Below are positions 1-5,064 of a stretch of 5,064 nt of DNA, one piece after another. The notes below the pieces were generated by a model. It saw only the letters and a list, made by a program, of their open reading frames with translations. It ran no database searches and was not told the origin of the DNA. Origin of the DNA: Alphaproteobacteria bacterium. GTDB lineage: Bacteria; Pseudomonadota; Alphaproteobacteria; Micropepsales; Micropepsaceae. The stretch covers positions 1 through 5,064 of the forward strand of contig CANBZE010000178.1 of NCBI GenBank assembly GCA_947373775.1, given 5' to 3'. Each line of letters begins with the position of its first letter. The first letter of the stretch is position 1. A program made the translations under genes and the position numbers.

Positions 1-825
1 GGTGCCGGGGCCGTACAGAATGATGTCGGCCGAGGCGATGGCGGCAGAGGCGAAGAGCGACAAAGCGGGCACGCTGTCACGCGCGGACAGAAAGGTGCGC
101 TTGGTGGCTGTGTCCATCCCGGCGAGGGTCTGCAAATCGTCCGGTGTCAGCGGCTGGGCCAGCAGATACAGGTCAGTGATGGGCACGGCCGATTGCGGCC
201 CGACGATCTCGGCTTCCGATGCCAGCAAGGTGCCGTCGTGCTTGAGGCCCACCAGAATGCGGTTCTGCTGCTCGCCCACATTCAAAAGCCGCGCCCGGGT
301 GCCGACCAGTTCCGCCACCGTCGCCGCAGCGGCATTGAAGTCGCTGCCATGCTCCAGATAGGCGCCGGCGAACACCAGATTGCCCAGCGAACAGTCGCGA
401 TAATCGAAGCTTGTGCCGGCCGCCAGGGCAAAGAACCGCGCCAGCAGGGTGCGCAGCTGCTGCGAGGTCGGCGGCGGCAATTGCATGAACCATCCCCGAA
501 CCGGTTCGTCCAGGGTCGTGGCATTGCCTGTGCTGGTGAAGCGGGCCAGCTTTTCGATTTGGTCGGTGCCGCCCGCCAGGCGATATTCCATCAGGCTCTT
601 CAGCGCGTACTGCGCATGGGAATAATTGCCGAACAGGTAGGACAGGTTCTTGCGGAAATCCGACGGCCCCAGCATGCCGGGAATGAAATTGCGCAACGCG
701 CCGGTGGACAGGCCGTCGTCATAGGCATTGACCAACAAGGTCAGTTCGACATCGCTTTGCCGCAGCAGGGCGCGGATGATGGTGGCGCTGCCGCGGCCGC
801 CGCAAAACAGGATGATGCGGGTCAT
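1..825 (-). CDS. CofD/YvcK-family protein (2-phospho-L-lactate transferase-like), C terminus cut by window edge
   Basis: The frame is open from an ATG at 825 to the window edge, giving 275 residues. The N terminus has a glycine-rich nucleotide-binding-type loop after the first strand (FCGGRGSAT, residues 7-15). Next come NAYDDGLSTGALR (33-45) and MLGPSDFRKNL (51-61), then a CSLGNLVFAG block (145-154) and IILYGPGT (268-275) at the edge. This motif order is that of the CofD family, which includes archaeal/actinobacterial CofD (coenzyme F420 synthesis) and bacterial YvcK (cell-wall-linked, binds UDP-sugars). The YDDGLSTG/LGPSD wording fits the broader CofD-like group rather than classical CofD or YvcK, so F420 synthesis should not be assumed. 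By comparison with YvcK, roughly 100 or more residues are missing. It is the third gene of the minus-strand operon; a GAGGA ribosome site (837-833) overlaps the stop of the upstream glycosyltransferase. No signal peptide or membrane segment is seen, so it is probably cytoplasmic. Family call is firm; substrate is unknown. Confidence 0.85.
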   Translation of the reverse strand, partial: MTRIILFCGGRGSATIIRALLRQSDVELTLLVNAYDDGLSTGALRNFIPGMLGPSDFRKNLSYLFGNYSHAQYALKSLMEYRLAGGTDQIEKLARFTSTGNATTLDEPVRGWFMQLPPPTSQQLRTLLARFFALAAGTSFDYRDCSLGNLVFAGAYLEHGSDFNAAAATVAELVGTRARLLNVGEQQNRILVGLKHDGTLLASEAEIVGPQSAVPITDLYLLAQPLTPDDLQTLAGMDTATKRTFLSARDSVPALSLFASAAIASADIILYGPGT

Positions 826-835
826 GCCCCAATCC

Positions 836-1576
836 TCATGGGAGAGGCCGCGTGATGATGCCCAACTTCAGCAAGAGCTGGCGCAGGGCAATGTATTTCA
901 CGAACAACAGGCGGTGGATCGCGCCGCGCACCAGCTTCATGCTGCTGACGCCGGTGGTGCGGGGACGGTGTGTGATCAGGACTTCCACCGGCGTGATGCG
1001 GCGCTCCAGCAGGCGCGACGTCACTTCGGTGGAATAGTTCATGCCTTTGGCTTCCAGTCCCAGTCCGCGCAAAGTCGGCCCCCACACCAGCTTGAAGGCG
1101 GAATTGAAATCCGCCAGCCGGCTGCCATGCACCATATTGCAGACCAGCCCGCTGGCCCAACTGCCGAAGCGGGCGAATGGCACGTCTTTCTTCTGGCGAA
1201 TGCCGATGGCGGCCTTCACGCCGCTGCGGCGCACCGCCATCAGCATCTCGGGCAGGTTTTGAATCGGAAATTGCCCGTCGCTGTCCAGCAGCAGCACCCA
1301 GTCGCCGTGGGTCGCGGCGATGGCGTGATTGAGGGCAGCGGCGGCGCCCTGGTTCTGGGCAAAATGCAGCGGGCGTAGCTGGGGAAAAAGCAGGGTCAGC
1401 CGGTCCAGGATATCGCCGGTGCGGTCCTTGCTGCCGTCATTGCAGATTACGATCTCGAATTCGGAGACGTCATCGCAAGCAGACAGGAAGCTGTGCCATT
1501 CGGTGACCACCGCTTCGATGCCTTCGGCCTCGTTGTAGGCGGGCGCGGCGACCGACAGCTTAATGGGTTCGCTCAT
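836..1576 (-). CDS. Family 2 glycosyltransferase, DPM1/GtrB-like
   Basis: The 246-residue protein has the GT-A fold signature of family 2 glycosyltransferases. PAYNE (12-16) starts the nucleotide-binding half, NDGSKDRT (46-53) follows, and DSDGQ (98-102) supplies the metal-binding DxD. Later, DFNSAFKL (156-163) and HRPRTTGVSSMK (203-214) resemble the acceptor-side D-x-x-S-x-F and R-x-x-G-x-S-x-x-K motifs of dolichol/polyprenol-phosphate sugar transferases. Unlike GtrB-type enzymes it has no C-terminal transmembrane pair and ends soon after an amphipathic, basic helix, so it is likely cytoplasmic or peripheral to the membrane. The start ATG overlaps the TGA of the upstream TPR gene by four bases, and a GAAGG site (1585-1581) lies 4 nt upstream, inside that gene. 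It probably moves a nucleotide-activated sugar to a lipid phosphate or a growing glycan. Sugar and acceptor cannot be read from the sequence. Confidence 0.93.
   Translation of the reverse strand: MSEPIKLSVAAPAYNEAEGIEAVVTEWHSFLSACDDVSEFEIVICNDGSKDRTGDILDRLTLLFPQLRPLHFAQNQGAAAALNHAIAATHGDWVLLLDSDGQFPIQNLPEMLMAVRRSGVKAAIGIRQKKDVPFARFGSWASGLVCNMVHGSRLADFNSAFKLVWGPTLRGLGLEAKGMNYSTEVTSRLLERRITPVEVLITHRPRTTGVSSMKLVRGAIHRLLFVKYIALRQLLLKLGIITRPLP
1573..1576 (-). other. ATGA stop-start overlap coupling the TPR gene to the GT2 gene
   Basis: On the minus strand the ATG of the glycosyltransferase (1576-1574) and the TGA of the TPR gene (1575-1573) share bases. Such overlaps usually mean that ribosomes ending the first frame restart on the second, keeping the two proteins in a fixed ratio. 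Both frames are supported by clear protein motifs, so the overlap is directly seen; coupling is inferred. Confidence 0.85.
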
Positions 1577-3834
1577 ATCGCCTTCGGCAGGGCCGCCTCC
1601 AGCATGGCGAGATAGGCCGCTTCCAGGTCGCGGGTGAAGCGCGCGGTGTCGAACAGCGGCATGGCGGTACGGGTTGCCGCCAGCTTGTCGCGAATGGCCT
1701 TGAGCGTTGCAGGGTTGCGCGCCAGTTCGAGCGCTTTGGTTTCATAAGCCGCGAAATCTCCCGCGATCAGATCCGGTAACCCGCCAGCCTGCAGAATGCT
1801 GGCGGCGACGCGCGCAGGGAAAGATTTGCCCGGCACGGTCAACAGCGGCAGTCCCGCCCACAGCGCGTCGCTGGCCGTGGTGTGGGCGTTGTAGGGGAGG
1901 GTGTCCAGGAACAGATTGGCCAGCTGCTGACGTGCCTGGTGCGCTTGCGGCGTGGTGCGGGCAGCGAAGATCAGCCGTTCCGGCACGACGCCGCGCGCCT
2001 GAGCTTCCTTGCGCAGATTGTCCCGAATGCTGGCATTGCCTTCCAGCAGCCACAGCACACTGCCATCCACCTGTTTCAGCAACCGCATCCAGATGTCGAA
2101 CAGCTGCGGGGTGATCTTCCAGTTGTGATTGAAGCAGCAAAAGACAAAGCCGGTCTCGGGCAGTCCCGCTTCCGCACGCGAGGGCGGCGGCAGCGCATCG
2201 CGCTTTGTATCCGTGACCCACAAGGTGGTGGGCAGGGCGGCGATCTTCTCGCTGAAGAAGCGATCCTGATCCGGCGGAACCACCATCCTGTCAGCCACGA
2301 TGTAATCGATGAAGTCACAGCCCGATGTGCCCGGATAGCCCATATACTTGGCCTGCACCGGGGCGGGGCGATGCGCCAGCACCCAGGGCCGCGCCCCGAA
2401 GGTATGGCCGCCCAGATCCACCGCGATGTCGATCTCCCATTCGCGCAACATCTCGGCGACCTCGCGGTCATTCTGCTGACGGGCATCGACGAAACTGTCG
2501 AAGGCGCCCAGCAGGCGCTGGCGCATGGGGCTGTTGTCGTCCGGACCGAAGGACACGGCGATGGTCTCAAACCGCGTCCGGTCATGGCATTCGAACATCT
2601 CTACCGTCAGGGCGGCGGTGACATGCTGGTGGAAATCGGCCGACAGATAGGCGACACGAATCTTCTCATGGTTGTAACGCTCGCCGGTCCACAGCGGCGG
2701 CAGCGGGCCCGGACCGGTCTGGCGCACATAATTCTGCGAACAGCGCAGCTGCAGTTCGTTGTCGTCGTGATAGCCCATCAGCACAAAGGGCTGGATGATG
2801 GATTTGCCTTCCAGCACATCAGCTTTCAGCCGCGGCGCCAGTTCGGCGGTGCGCTTCCAGTCGCCGATGGTCAGGGCGGCATTGGCCAACCCGCTCAGCG
2901 CACTGGGGTGATCGGGCTCAAGCGCGAGCACCCGCTCATAGCCGGCCAGCGCGTCGTCCATCCGGTTGAGCTCGGCCAGGGCATTGCCCCGGTTGTAAAG
3001 TGCATCGGCGAAATCGGGCCGCAGGCTGATGGCGCGGTCGCAATCGGCCAGCGAGTCCGCGAAGCGCTTCAAGCTCCACAGCGCCACGGCGCGGTTGTTG
3101 AAAGCTTCGGCATAGTCGGGCCGCAAGCCAAGGGCGCGGTCATAACTGTCGATCGCATCGCCCATGCGCTTCAAGTCGAACAGGATAATGCCGCGATTGT
3201 TCCAGGCCTCGGTGAATTCGCCATGCACGGTCAGCGCTCGCTCGACATCGGCCAATGCCTCTTCCGGACGTTTCAGGGATTTCAGCAGCAGGGCCCTGTT
3301 GTTCAACGTGTCGGGGAAGTTGGGCGCCAGCGCCACGGCCCGGTCATAGCTCGTCAGTGCGTCATCGTTGCGTTTCAGGTCCGCCAGGATCACGCTGCGT
3401 GTGTTCAACGCCTCGACGAAATCGGGCTGGAGGGCCAGCGCGCGCTCTGCGCTTTCCAGTCCCGCTGCCAGCCGTCCCAGGTCGCGCAGCACCATGGCGC
3501 GCTTGGTCAGGGCGGCGACATAATCCGGCTTGGCCGCCAGCGCCTTGTCATAATTGGCCAGCGCTTCGGAAAAGCGCCCCTGGGTCTTGAGCACATTGGC
3601 GTAATTGGACAGAACTTCGGGCGCGTTGGGCTTCAGCTTCAGCGCCGTGCCCATAAGTTCCAGCGCTTCGCTGTTGCGGCCCTGTTGCGCCCGCACCACG
3701 CCCAGCAGATGGGGTGCGGTGGCGTCCTGGGGAACCGCCCGCATCAGTTGCAGGTACAGCCGTTCGGCATCCCCCAGATTGCCGGTCTGGTGGAAGGCAA
3801 GCGCCTGTTTGAGAAGTCCTTCCGGATTCATCAT
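1573..3834 (-). CDS. TPR-repeat protein with C-terminal OGT/SPINDLY-type (GT41) glycosyltransferase domain
   Basis: The protein is 753 residues. Residues about 5-310 form nine 34-residue TPR units, the later ones sharing an A-x-NNR-(9)-LKR-(4)-AL-x-x-YDRAL-x-L-x-PD pattern. A linker (about 311-390) leads to a two-lobed GT41 catalytic region (391-750). YLSADFHQH (396-404) places His404 at the site of human OGT His498. Further marks are HRPAPVQ (488-494), YPGTSG (500-505), FNHNWKI (568-574) with Lys573 matching catalytic Lys842, and HTTASDALWAGLP (651-663), the UDP-phosphate-binding loop. The animal-type insert between lobes is absent, as in bacterial relatives. The enzyme should transfer a sugar from a nucleotide donor to protein Ser/Thr, with the TPR superhelix choosing the target. 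Known relatives use GlcNAc, fucose or, in Caulobacter FlmG, a nonulosonic acid on flagellin; the donor here is open. No signal peptide is seen. It heads the operon. Two ATGs stand in tandem (3834 and 3831); the second is better spaced from AGAAG. Confidence 0.94.
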   Translation of the reverse strand: MMNPEGLLKQALAFHQTGNLGDAERLYLQLMRAVPQDATAPHLLGVVRAQQGRNSEALELMGTALKLKPNAPEVLSNYANVLKTQGRFSEALANYDKALAAKPDYVAALTKRAMVLRDLGRLAAGLESAERALALQPDFVEALNTRSVILADLKRNDDALTSYDRAVALAPNFPDTLNNRALLLKSLKRPEEALADVERALTVHGEFTEAWNNRGIILFDLKRMGDAIDSYDRALGLRPDYAEAFNNRAVALWSLKRFADSLADCDRAISLRPDFADALYNRGNALAELNRMDDALAGYERVLALEPDHPSALSGLANAALTIGDWKRTAELAPRLKADVLEGKSIIQPFVLMGYHDDNELQLRCSQNYVRQTGPGPLPPLWTGERYNHEKIRVAYLSADFHQHVTAALTVEMFECHDRTRFETIAVSFGPDDNSPMRQRLLGAFDSFVDARQQNDREVAEMLREWEIDIAVDLGGHTFGARPWVLAHRPAPVQAKYMGYPGTSGCDFIDYIVADRMVVPPDQDRFFSEKIAALPTTLWVTDTKRDALPPPSRAEAGLPETGFVFCCFNHNWKITPQLFDIWMRLLKQVDGSVLWLLEGNASIRDNLRKEAQARGVVPERLIFAARTTPQAHQARQQLANLFLDTLPYNAHTTASDALWAGLPLLTVPGKSFPARVAASILQAGGLPDLIAGDFAAYETKALELARNPATLKAIRDKLAATRTAMPLFDTARFTRDLEAAYLAMLEAALPKAI
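2905..3822 (-). repeat. Degenerate 102-bp (34-codon) tandem repeat encoding nine TPR units
   Basis: This is the repeat region of the TPR-glycosyltransferase gene, with a period of 34 codons. Approximate unit starts in the protein are residues 5, 39, 73, 107, 141, 175, 209, 243 and 277. Units from residue 141 onward are the most alike: LKR or LNR recurs about every 34 residues, as does NR near the start of the units. At the DNA level, related short blocks such as gcgcggtcata (3136) and gcgcggtcgca (3032) recur in register with the period, suggesting growth by duplication within the gene. The repeat is coding and is not a separate element. Confidence 0.85.
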
Positions 3835-3836
3835 CG

Positions 3837-3841
3837 CTTCT
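3837..3841 (-). promoter_or_regulatory. Ribosome binding site bearing on the TPR-glycosyltransferase start
   Basis: AGAAG on the minus strand is the only purine-rich site near the start. It leaves 2 nt to the ATG at 3834 and 5 nt to the ATG at 3831. The second spacing is the more usual, so the protein may begin MNPEGLL rather than MMNPEGLL. The difference is one residue. Confidence 0.5.
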
Positions 3842-3846
3842 AGACC

Positions 3847-3889
3847 ATAGCCGGTTCCGCGCCCGCAAGTCCCGCCGCCATCCGGCTAT
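3847..3889. repeat. 8-bp perfect inverted repeat, possible operator
   Basis: ATAGCCGG at 3847-3854 is matched by its exact reverse complement CCGGCTAT at 3882-3889, with 27 bases between. Neither arm extends further. The left arm lies just upstream of the TPR gene's ribosome site. The pair could be two half-sites of a regulator or a weak long-loop hairpin in the leader of the minus-strand operon. In a GC-rich region a match of this length can occur by chance. Confidence 0.35.
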
Positions 3890-3917
3890 TTTCATTGCCG
3901 GTTAAAGTGCTTACCAT

Positions 3918-3936
3918 TCCGGGGAGGTGCCCCGGA
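3918..3936 (+). promoter_or_regulatory. Hairpin in the presumed leader of the rightward operon
   Basis: TCCGGGG (3918-3924) and CCCCGGA (3930-3936) form a perfect 7-bp, GC-rich stem around the 5-base loop AGGTG; a G-U pair can add one step. It lies 26 nt before the ATG of the Tat-exported subunit. The loop and left arm together read GGGGAGGTG, which resembles a ribosome binding site but is too far from the true start to serve it. No U-run follows, so it does not look like an intrinsic terminator. It could be an mRNA stability or control element, or part of an operator. Confidence 0.4.
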
Positions 3937-3950
3937 GCGGGTGCAGCTAC

Positions 3951-3957
3951 GAGGAAA
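3951..3957 (+). promoter_or_regulatory. Ribosome binding site fixing the start of the Tat-exported subunit
   Basis: GAGGAAA ends 5 nt before the ATG at 3963 and is the best site in the leader. It supports 3963 over the upstream in-frame GTG at 3927, which would add twelve residues ahead of the Tat signal and lies within the hairpin. Confidence 0.75.
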
Positions 3958-3962
3958 GTCCC

Positions 3963-4052
3963 ATGTCATTTCTGGACCGGCGTGGTCTTTTGACGGGTGC
4001 CGCCGCCCTGCTGGGCGCCGACATCGTCCTGCCTTTGGCGCGGGCTTTGGCG
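3963..4052 (+). other. Twin-arginine (Tat) signal peptide coding segment
   Basis: Residues 1-30 of the small subunit contain Arg6-Arg7 in DRRGLLTG, a hydrophobic core (about 9-26) and an A-x-A type cleavage site at Ala28-Leu-Ala30. The motif lacks the Ser/Thr before the arginines that is most common in Tat signals but is otherwise typical. Export of a folded complex is inferred. Confidence 0.8.
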
Positions 4053-4523
4053 GCCGAAGCTCCGCCCGGCTTTACGCCAAGCCGTGCCTATTTCACCGCG
4101 GACCAGCGCAGCCTGGTGGCTGCCGTCAGTGAGCGCATCGTTCCCACCACCGACACGCCGGGCGCCATCGCCGCCGGCGTGCCGGCTTTCATCGAGATGA
4201 TGCTGGCGGACTCCTACGAACCCACCGACCGCAACGAATTCATGCAGGGGCTAGGGACTCTTGAAGGCTATTGCCGGGTCCGTTTTGCCAAGCCCTGTGC
4301 TGCGGTGACGCCGCAGGAACTGGATGCGGTCCTGACCCTGGCGATGGAAAACAAAATCGCCGGCCTGCCGGGCAACTTCTTCCAGCATCTGCGCCAGGTC
4401 GTGGTGCTGGGCTATTACACCTCCGAGATCGGTTGCAAGCAGGAGCGGGTCTATGTGCCGGTGCCGGGCCGCTATGACGGCAAATATCCTTTCGCCGATG
4501 TCCGGCGCGTCTTTTCCTCGTAA
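3963..4523 (+). CDS. Tat-exported small subunit of a GMC dehydrogenase (gluconate 2-dehydrogenase subunit 3 family)
   Basis: The protein is 186 residues from the ATG at 3963. It begins with a twin-arginine signal, DRRGLL (5-10), then a hydrophobic stretch and a likely cleavage site at ALA-AEA after residue 30. The mature part carries the family marks of the small (gamma) subunit of membrane-linked FAD dehydrogenases: IVPTTDTPGAIAAGVPAFIE (59-78), GYYTSEIG (150-157) and a C-terminal PGRYDGKYPF (168-177). These subunits have no cofactor of their own that I can identify; they escort and stabilise the flavoprotein, and the pair acts in the periplasm, feeding electrons to a cytochrome c or quinone. 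The GMC flavoprotein gene starts 10 bases after this stop, as expected for partners. Three cysteines (104, 112, 158) are present; their role is unknown. Length is in the usual range. Family call is firm; the substrate depends on the partner. Confidence 0.92.
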   Translation: MSFLDRRGLLTGAAALLGADIVLPLARALAAEAPPGFTPSRAYFTADQRSLVAAVSERIVPTTDTPGAIAAGVPAFIEMMLADSYEPTDRNEFMQGLGTLEGYCRVRFAKPCAAVTPQELDAVLTLAMENKIAGLPGNFFQHLRQVVVLGYYTSEIGCKQERVYVPVPGRYDGKYPFADVRRVFSS

Positions 4524-4533
4524 GCGGTGATGC

Positions 4534-5064
4534 ATGGCCAGTTATGAATTCGACGCCATCGTCATCGGTTCGGGTATCAGCGGCGGCTGGGCCGCCAAGG
4601 AGCTGACCGAAAAAGGCATGAAGGTCCTGATGCTGGACCGCGGCCGCATGGTCGAGCATCGCAAGGACTACATCACCGAAGGCAAGGGTCCCTGGCAGCT
4701 GGCCTATCGCGGCAACCTGCCGCCCGAAGAGGTGGAGCGCGATTACCAGATGGCCAAGTGGGGCGGCGCCAACCTGACCGCCCAGACCCACTATTATAAC
4801 AATGACCGGCTCAACCCGATCGACTTCGAGAATTCCAAGCCCTTCCGCTGGGTGCGCCCCAACCAGGTGGGCGGCAAGTCGCTGATCTGGGGCCGGGTGG
4901 CGCTGCGCTGGAGCAAGATCGATTTCGAGGCCAACAAGCGCGACGGCCATGGCAGTCCCTGGCCGATCTCCTATGACGAGATCGCGCCCTGGTATTCCTA
5001 TGTGGAGAAATATGCCGGCATTGCGGGCTCAAGGGAGGGCCTGCCGGAATTGCCCGATGGTGAA
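4534..5064 (+). CDS. GMC-family FAD-dependent oxidoreductase, large subunit, C terminus cut by window edge
   Basis: The frame is open from the ATG at 4534 to the window edge, giving 177 residues of a protein usually over 500. The N terminus is a Rossmann FAD-binding fold: DAIVIGSGISGGWAAKEL (7-24) has the GxGxxGG dinucleotide loop and VLMLDRG (31-37) ends the second strand. Asp35 takes the ribose-binding place where Glu is common. QVGGKSLIWGRVALR (111-125) is the second FAD-contact motif of GMC enzymes in the gluconate/glucoside dehydrogenase branch. The C-terminal His/Asn catalytic pair lies outside the window. There is no signal peptide, while the gene 10 bases upstream encodes a Tat-exported partner, so co-export to the periplasm is likely. 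Candidate substrates are gluconate, a sugar, a polyol or a glucoside at C3; the visible part cannot decide. Upstream ATG at 4530 and GTG at 4527 are out of frame, so 4534 is the start. A weak GCGGTG (4524-4529) precedes it. Confidence 0.93.
   Translation, partial: MASYEFDAIVIGSGISGGWAAKELTEKGMKVLMLDRGRMVEHRKDYITEGKGPWQLAYRGNLPPEEVERDYQMAKWGGANLTAQTHYYNNDRLNPIDFENSKPFRWVRPNQVGGKSLIWGRVALRWSKIDFEANKRDGHGSPWPISYDEIAPWYSYVEKYAGIAGSREGLPELPDGE

Larger units (their letters stand above)
3835..3962. promoter_or_regulatory. Divergent intergenic region between the glycosyltransferase operon and the oxidoreductase operon
   Basis: This 128-base stretch separates two divergent operons, so promoters for both must lie here or just inside the flanking genes. 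An AT-richer patch (about 3886-3916) is the natural place for promoter elements. A TTGCCG at 3895-3900 could serve as a rightward -35 box, but no acceptable -10 follows at 16-18 nt, and no good leftward pair was found. The region also holds the inverted repeat and hairpin listed separately, and a 7-bp direct repeat GCCGGTT at 3850-3856 and 3897-3903. Shared control of the two operons is possible but not shown. Confidence 0.45.

Noticed and set aside
1..825. Assigning coenzyme F420 synthesis (cofD) to the leftmost gene.
   Set aside because: The conserved blocks are family-level only, the motif wording differs from classical CofD, and the neighbours are glycosyltransferases rather than F420 genes.
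193..1378. Overlapping plus-strand open frames of about 220 codons opposite the CofD-like and GT2 genes.
   Set aside because: The minus strand carries the recognisable family motifs here; the plus-strand products are low-complexity Ala/Gln/Arg-rich shadows.
1882..3843. A 653-codon open frame on the plus strand, opposite the TPR-glycosyltransferase gene.
   Set aside because: It is antisense to a gene with clear TPR and GT41 motifs. Its repetitive, Gln/Gly/His-rich product mirrors the TPR repeats read backwards and shows no known domain; GC bias at third positions explains the lack of stops.
3853..3858. GGAACC on the minus strand as a general stress (EcfG-type) -35 box.
   Set aside because: No CGTT-like -10 lies 16-17 nt downstream, and the site is almost at the TPR gene start.
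3902..3918. A sigma-54-like TGG...TT pattern on the minus strand.
   Set aside because: The essential GC of the -12 element is missing.
3927..3962. An earlier in-frame GTG start for the Tat-exported subunit.
   Set aside because: It would put twelve extra residues before the twin-arginine signal, lies inside the hairpin, and lacks the well-spaced GAGGAAA that serves the ATG at 3963.
4240..4950. A 236-codon minus-strand open frame across the two oxidoreductase genes.
   Set aside because: It spans the junction of two well-supported plus-strand genes and has no recognisable domain.

Overview
The window is GC-rich and densely coded, with short or overlapping gene junctions. Strong GC bias at third codon positions gives long spurious antisense frames. 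The gene families and style fit an alphaproteobacterial chromosome; this is inferred from protein character only, as no rRNA or other taxonomic marker is present. I see no tRNA, rRNA, CRISPR array, insertion sequence or phage gene.

Left part (1-3834, minus strand): three genes read right to left as a tight operon. The first is a 753-residue TPR protein with a C-terminal OGT/SPINDLY-type (GT41) glycosyltransferase domain. Its stop overlaps the start of a 246-residue family 2 glycosyltransferase (ATGA overlap). Ten bases after that gene's stop begins a CofD/YvcK-family protein that runs off the left edge: 275 residues are visible and the C terminus is missing. No stop lies in the visible part of this last gene. 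The set looks like a small glycan or protein-glycosylation module with a CofD-like partner of unknown job.

Middle (3835-3962): a 128-base divergent intergenic region. It holds an 8-bp inverted repeat close to the TPR gene start, a 7-bp perfect hairpin in the presumed leader of the rightward genes, and a good ribosome binding site for the rightward gene. No convincing sigma-70 promoter could be read.

Right part (3963-5064, plus strand): a small Tat-exported protein of the gluconate 2-dehydrogenase subunit 3 type is followed 10 bases later by a GMC-family FAD oxidoreductase that runs off the right edge (177 residues visible). Together they look like a periplasmic sugar, polyol or glucoside dehydrogenase. 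The flavoprotein lacks its own signal peptide and probably crosses the membrane bound to the small Tat subunit. A cytochrome c partner is expected beyond the window.

Most of the content belongs to known families. The least explained item is the coupled GT41-TPR / GT2 / CofD-like trio.
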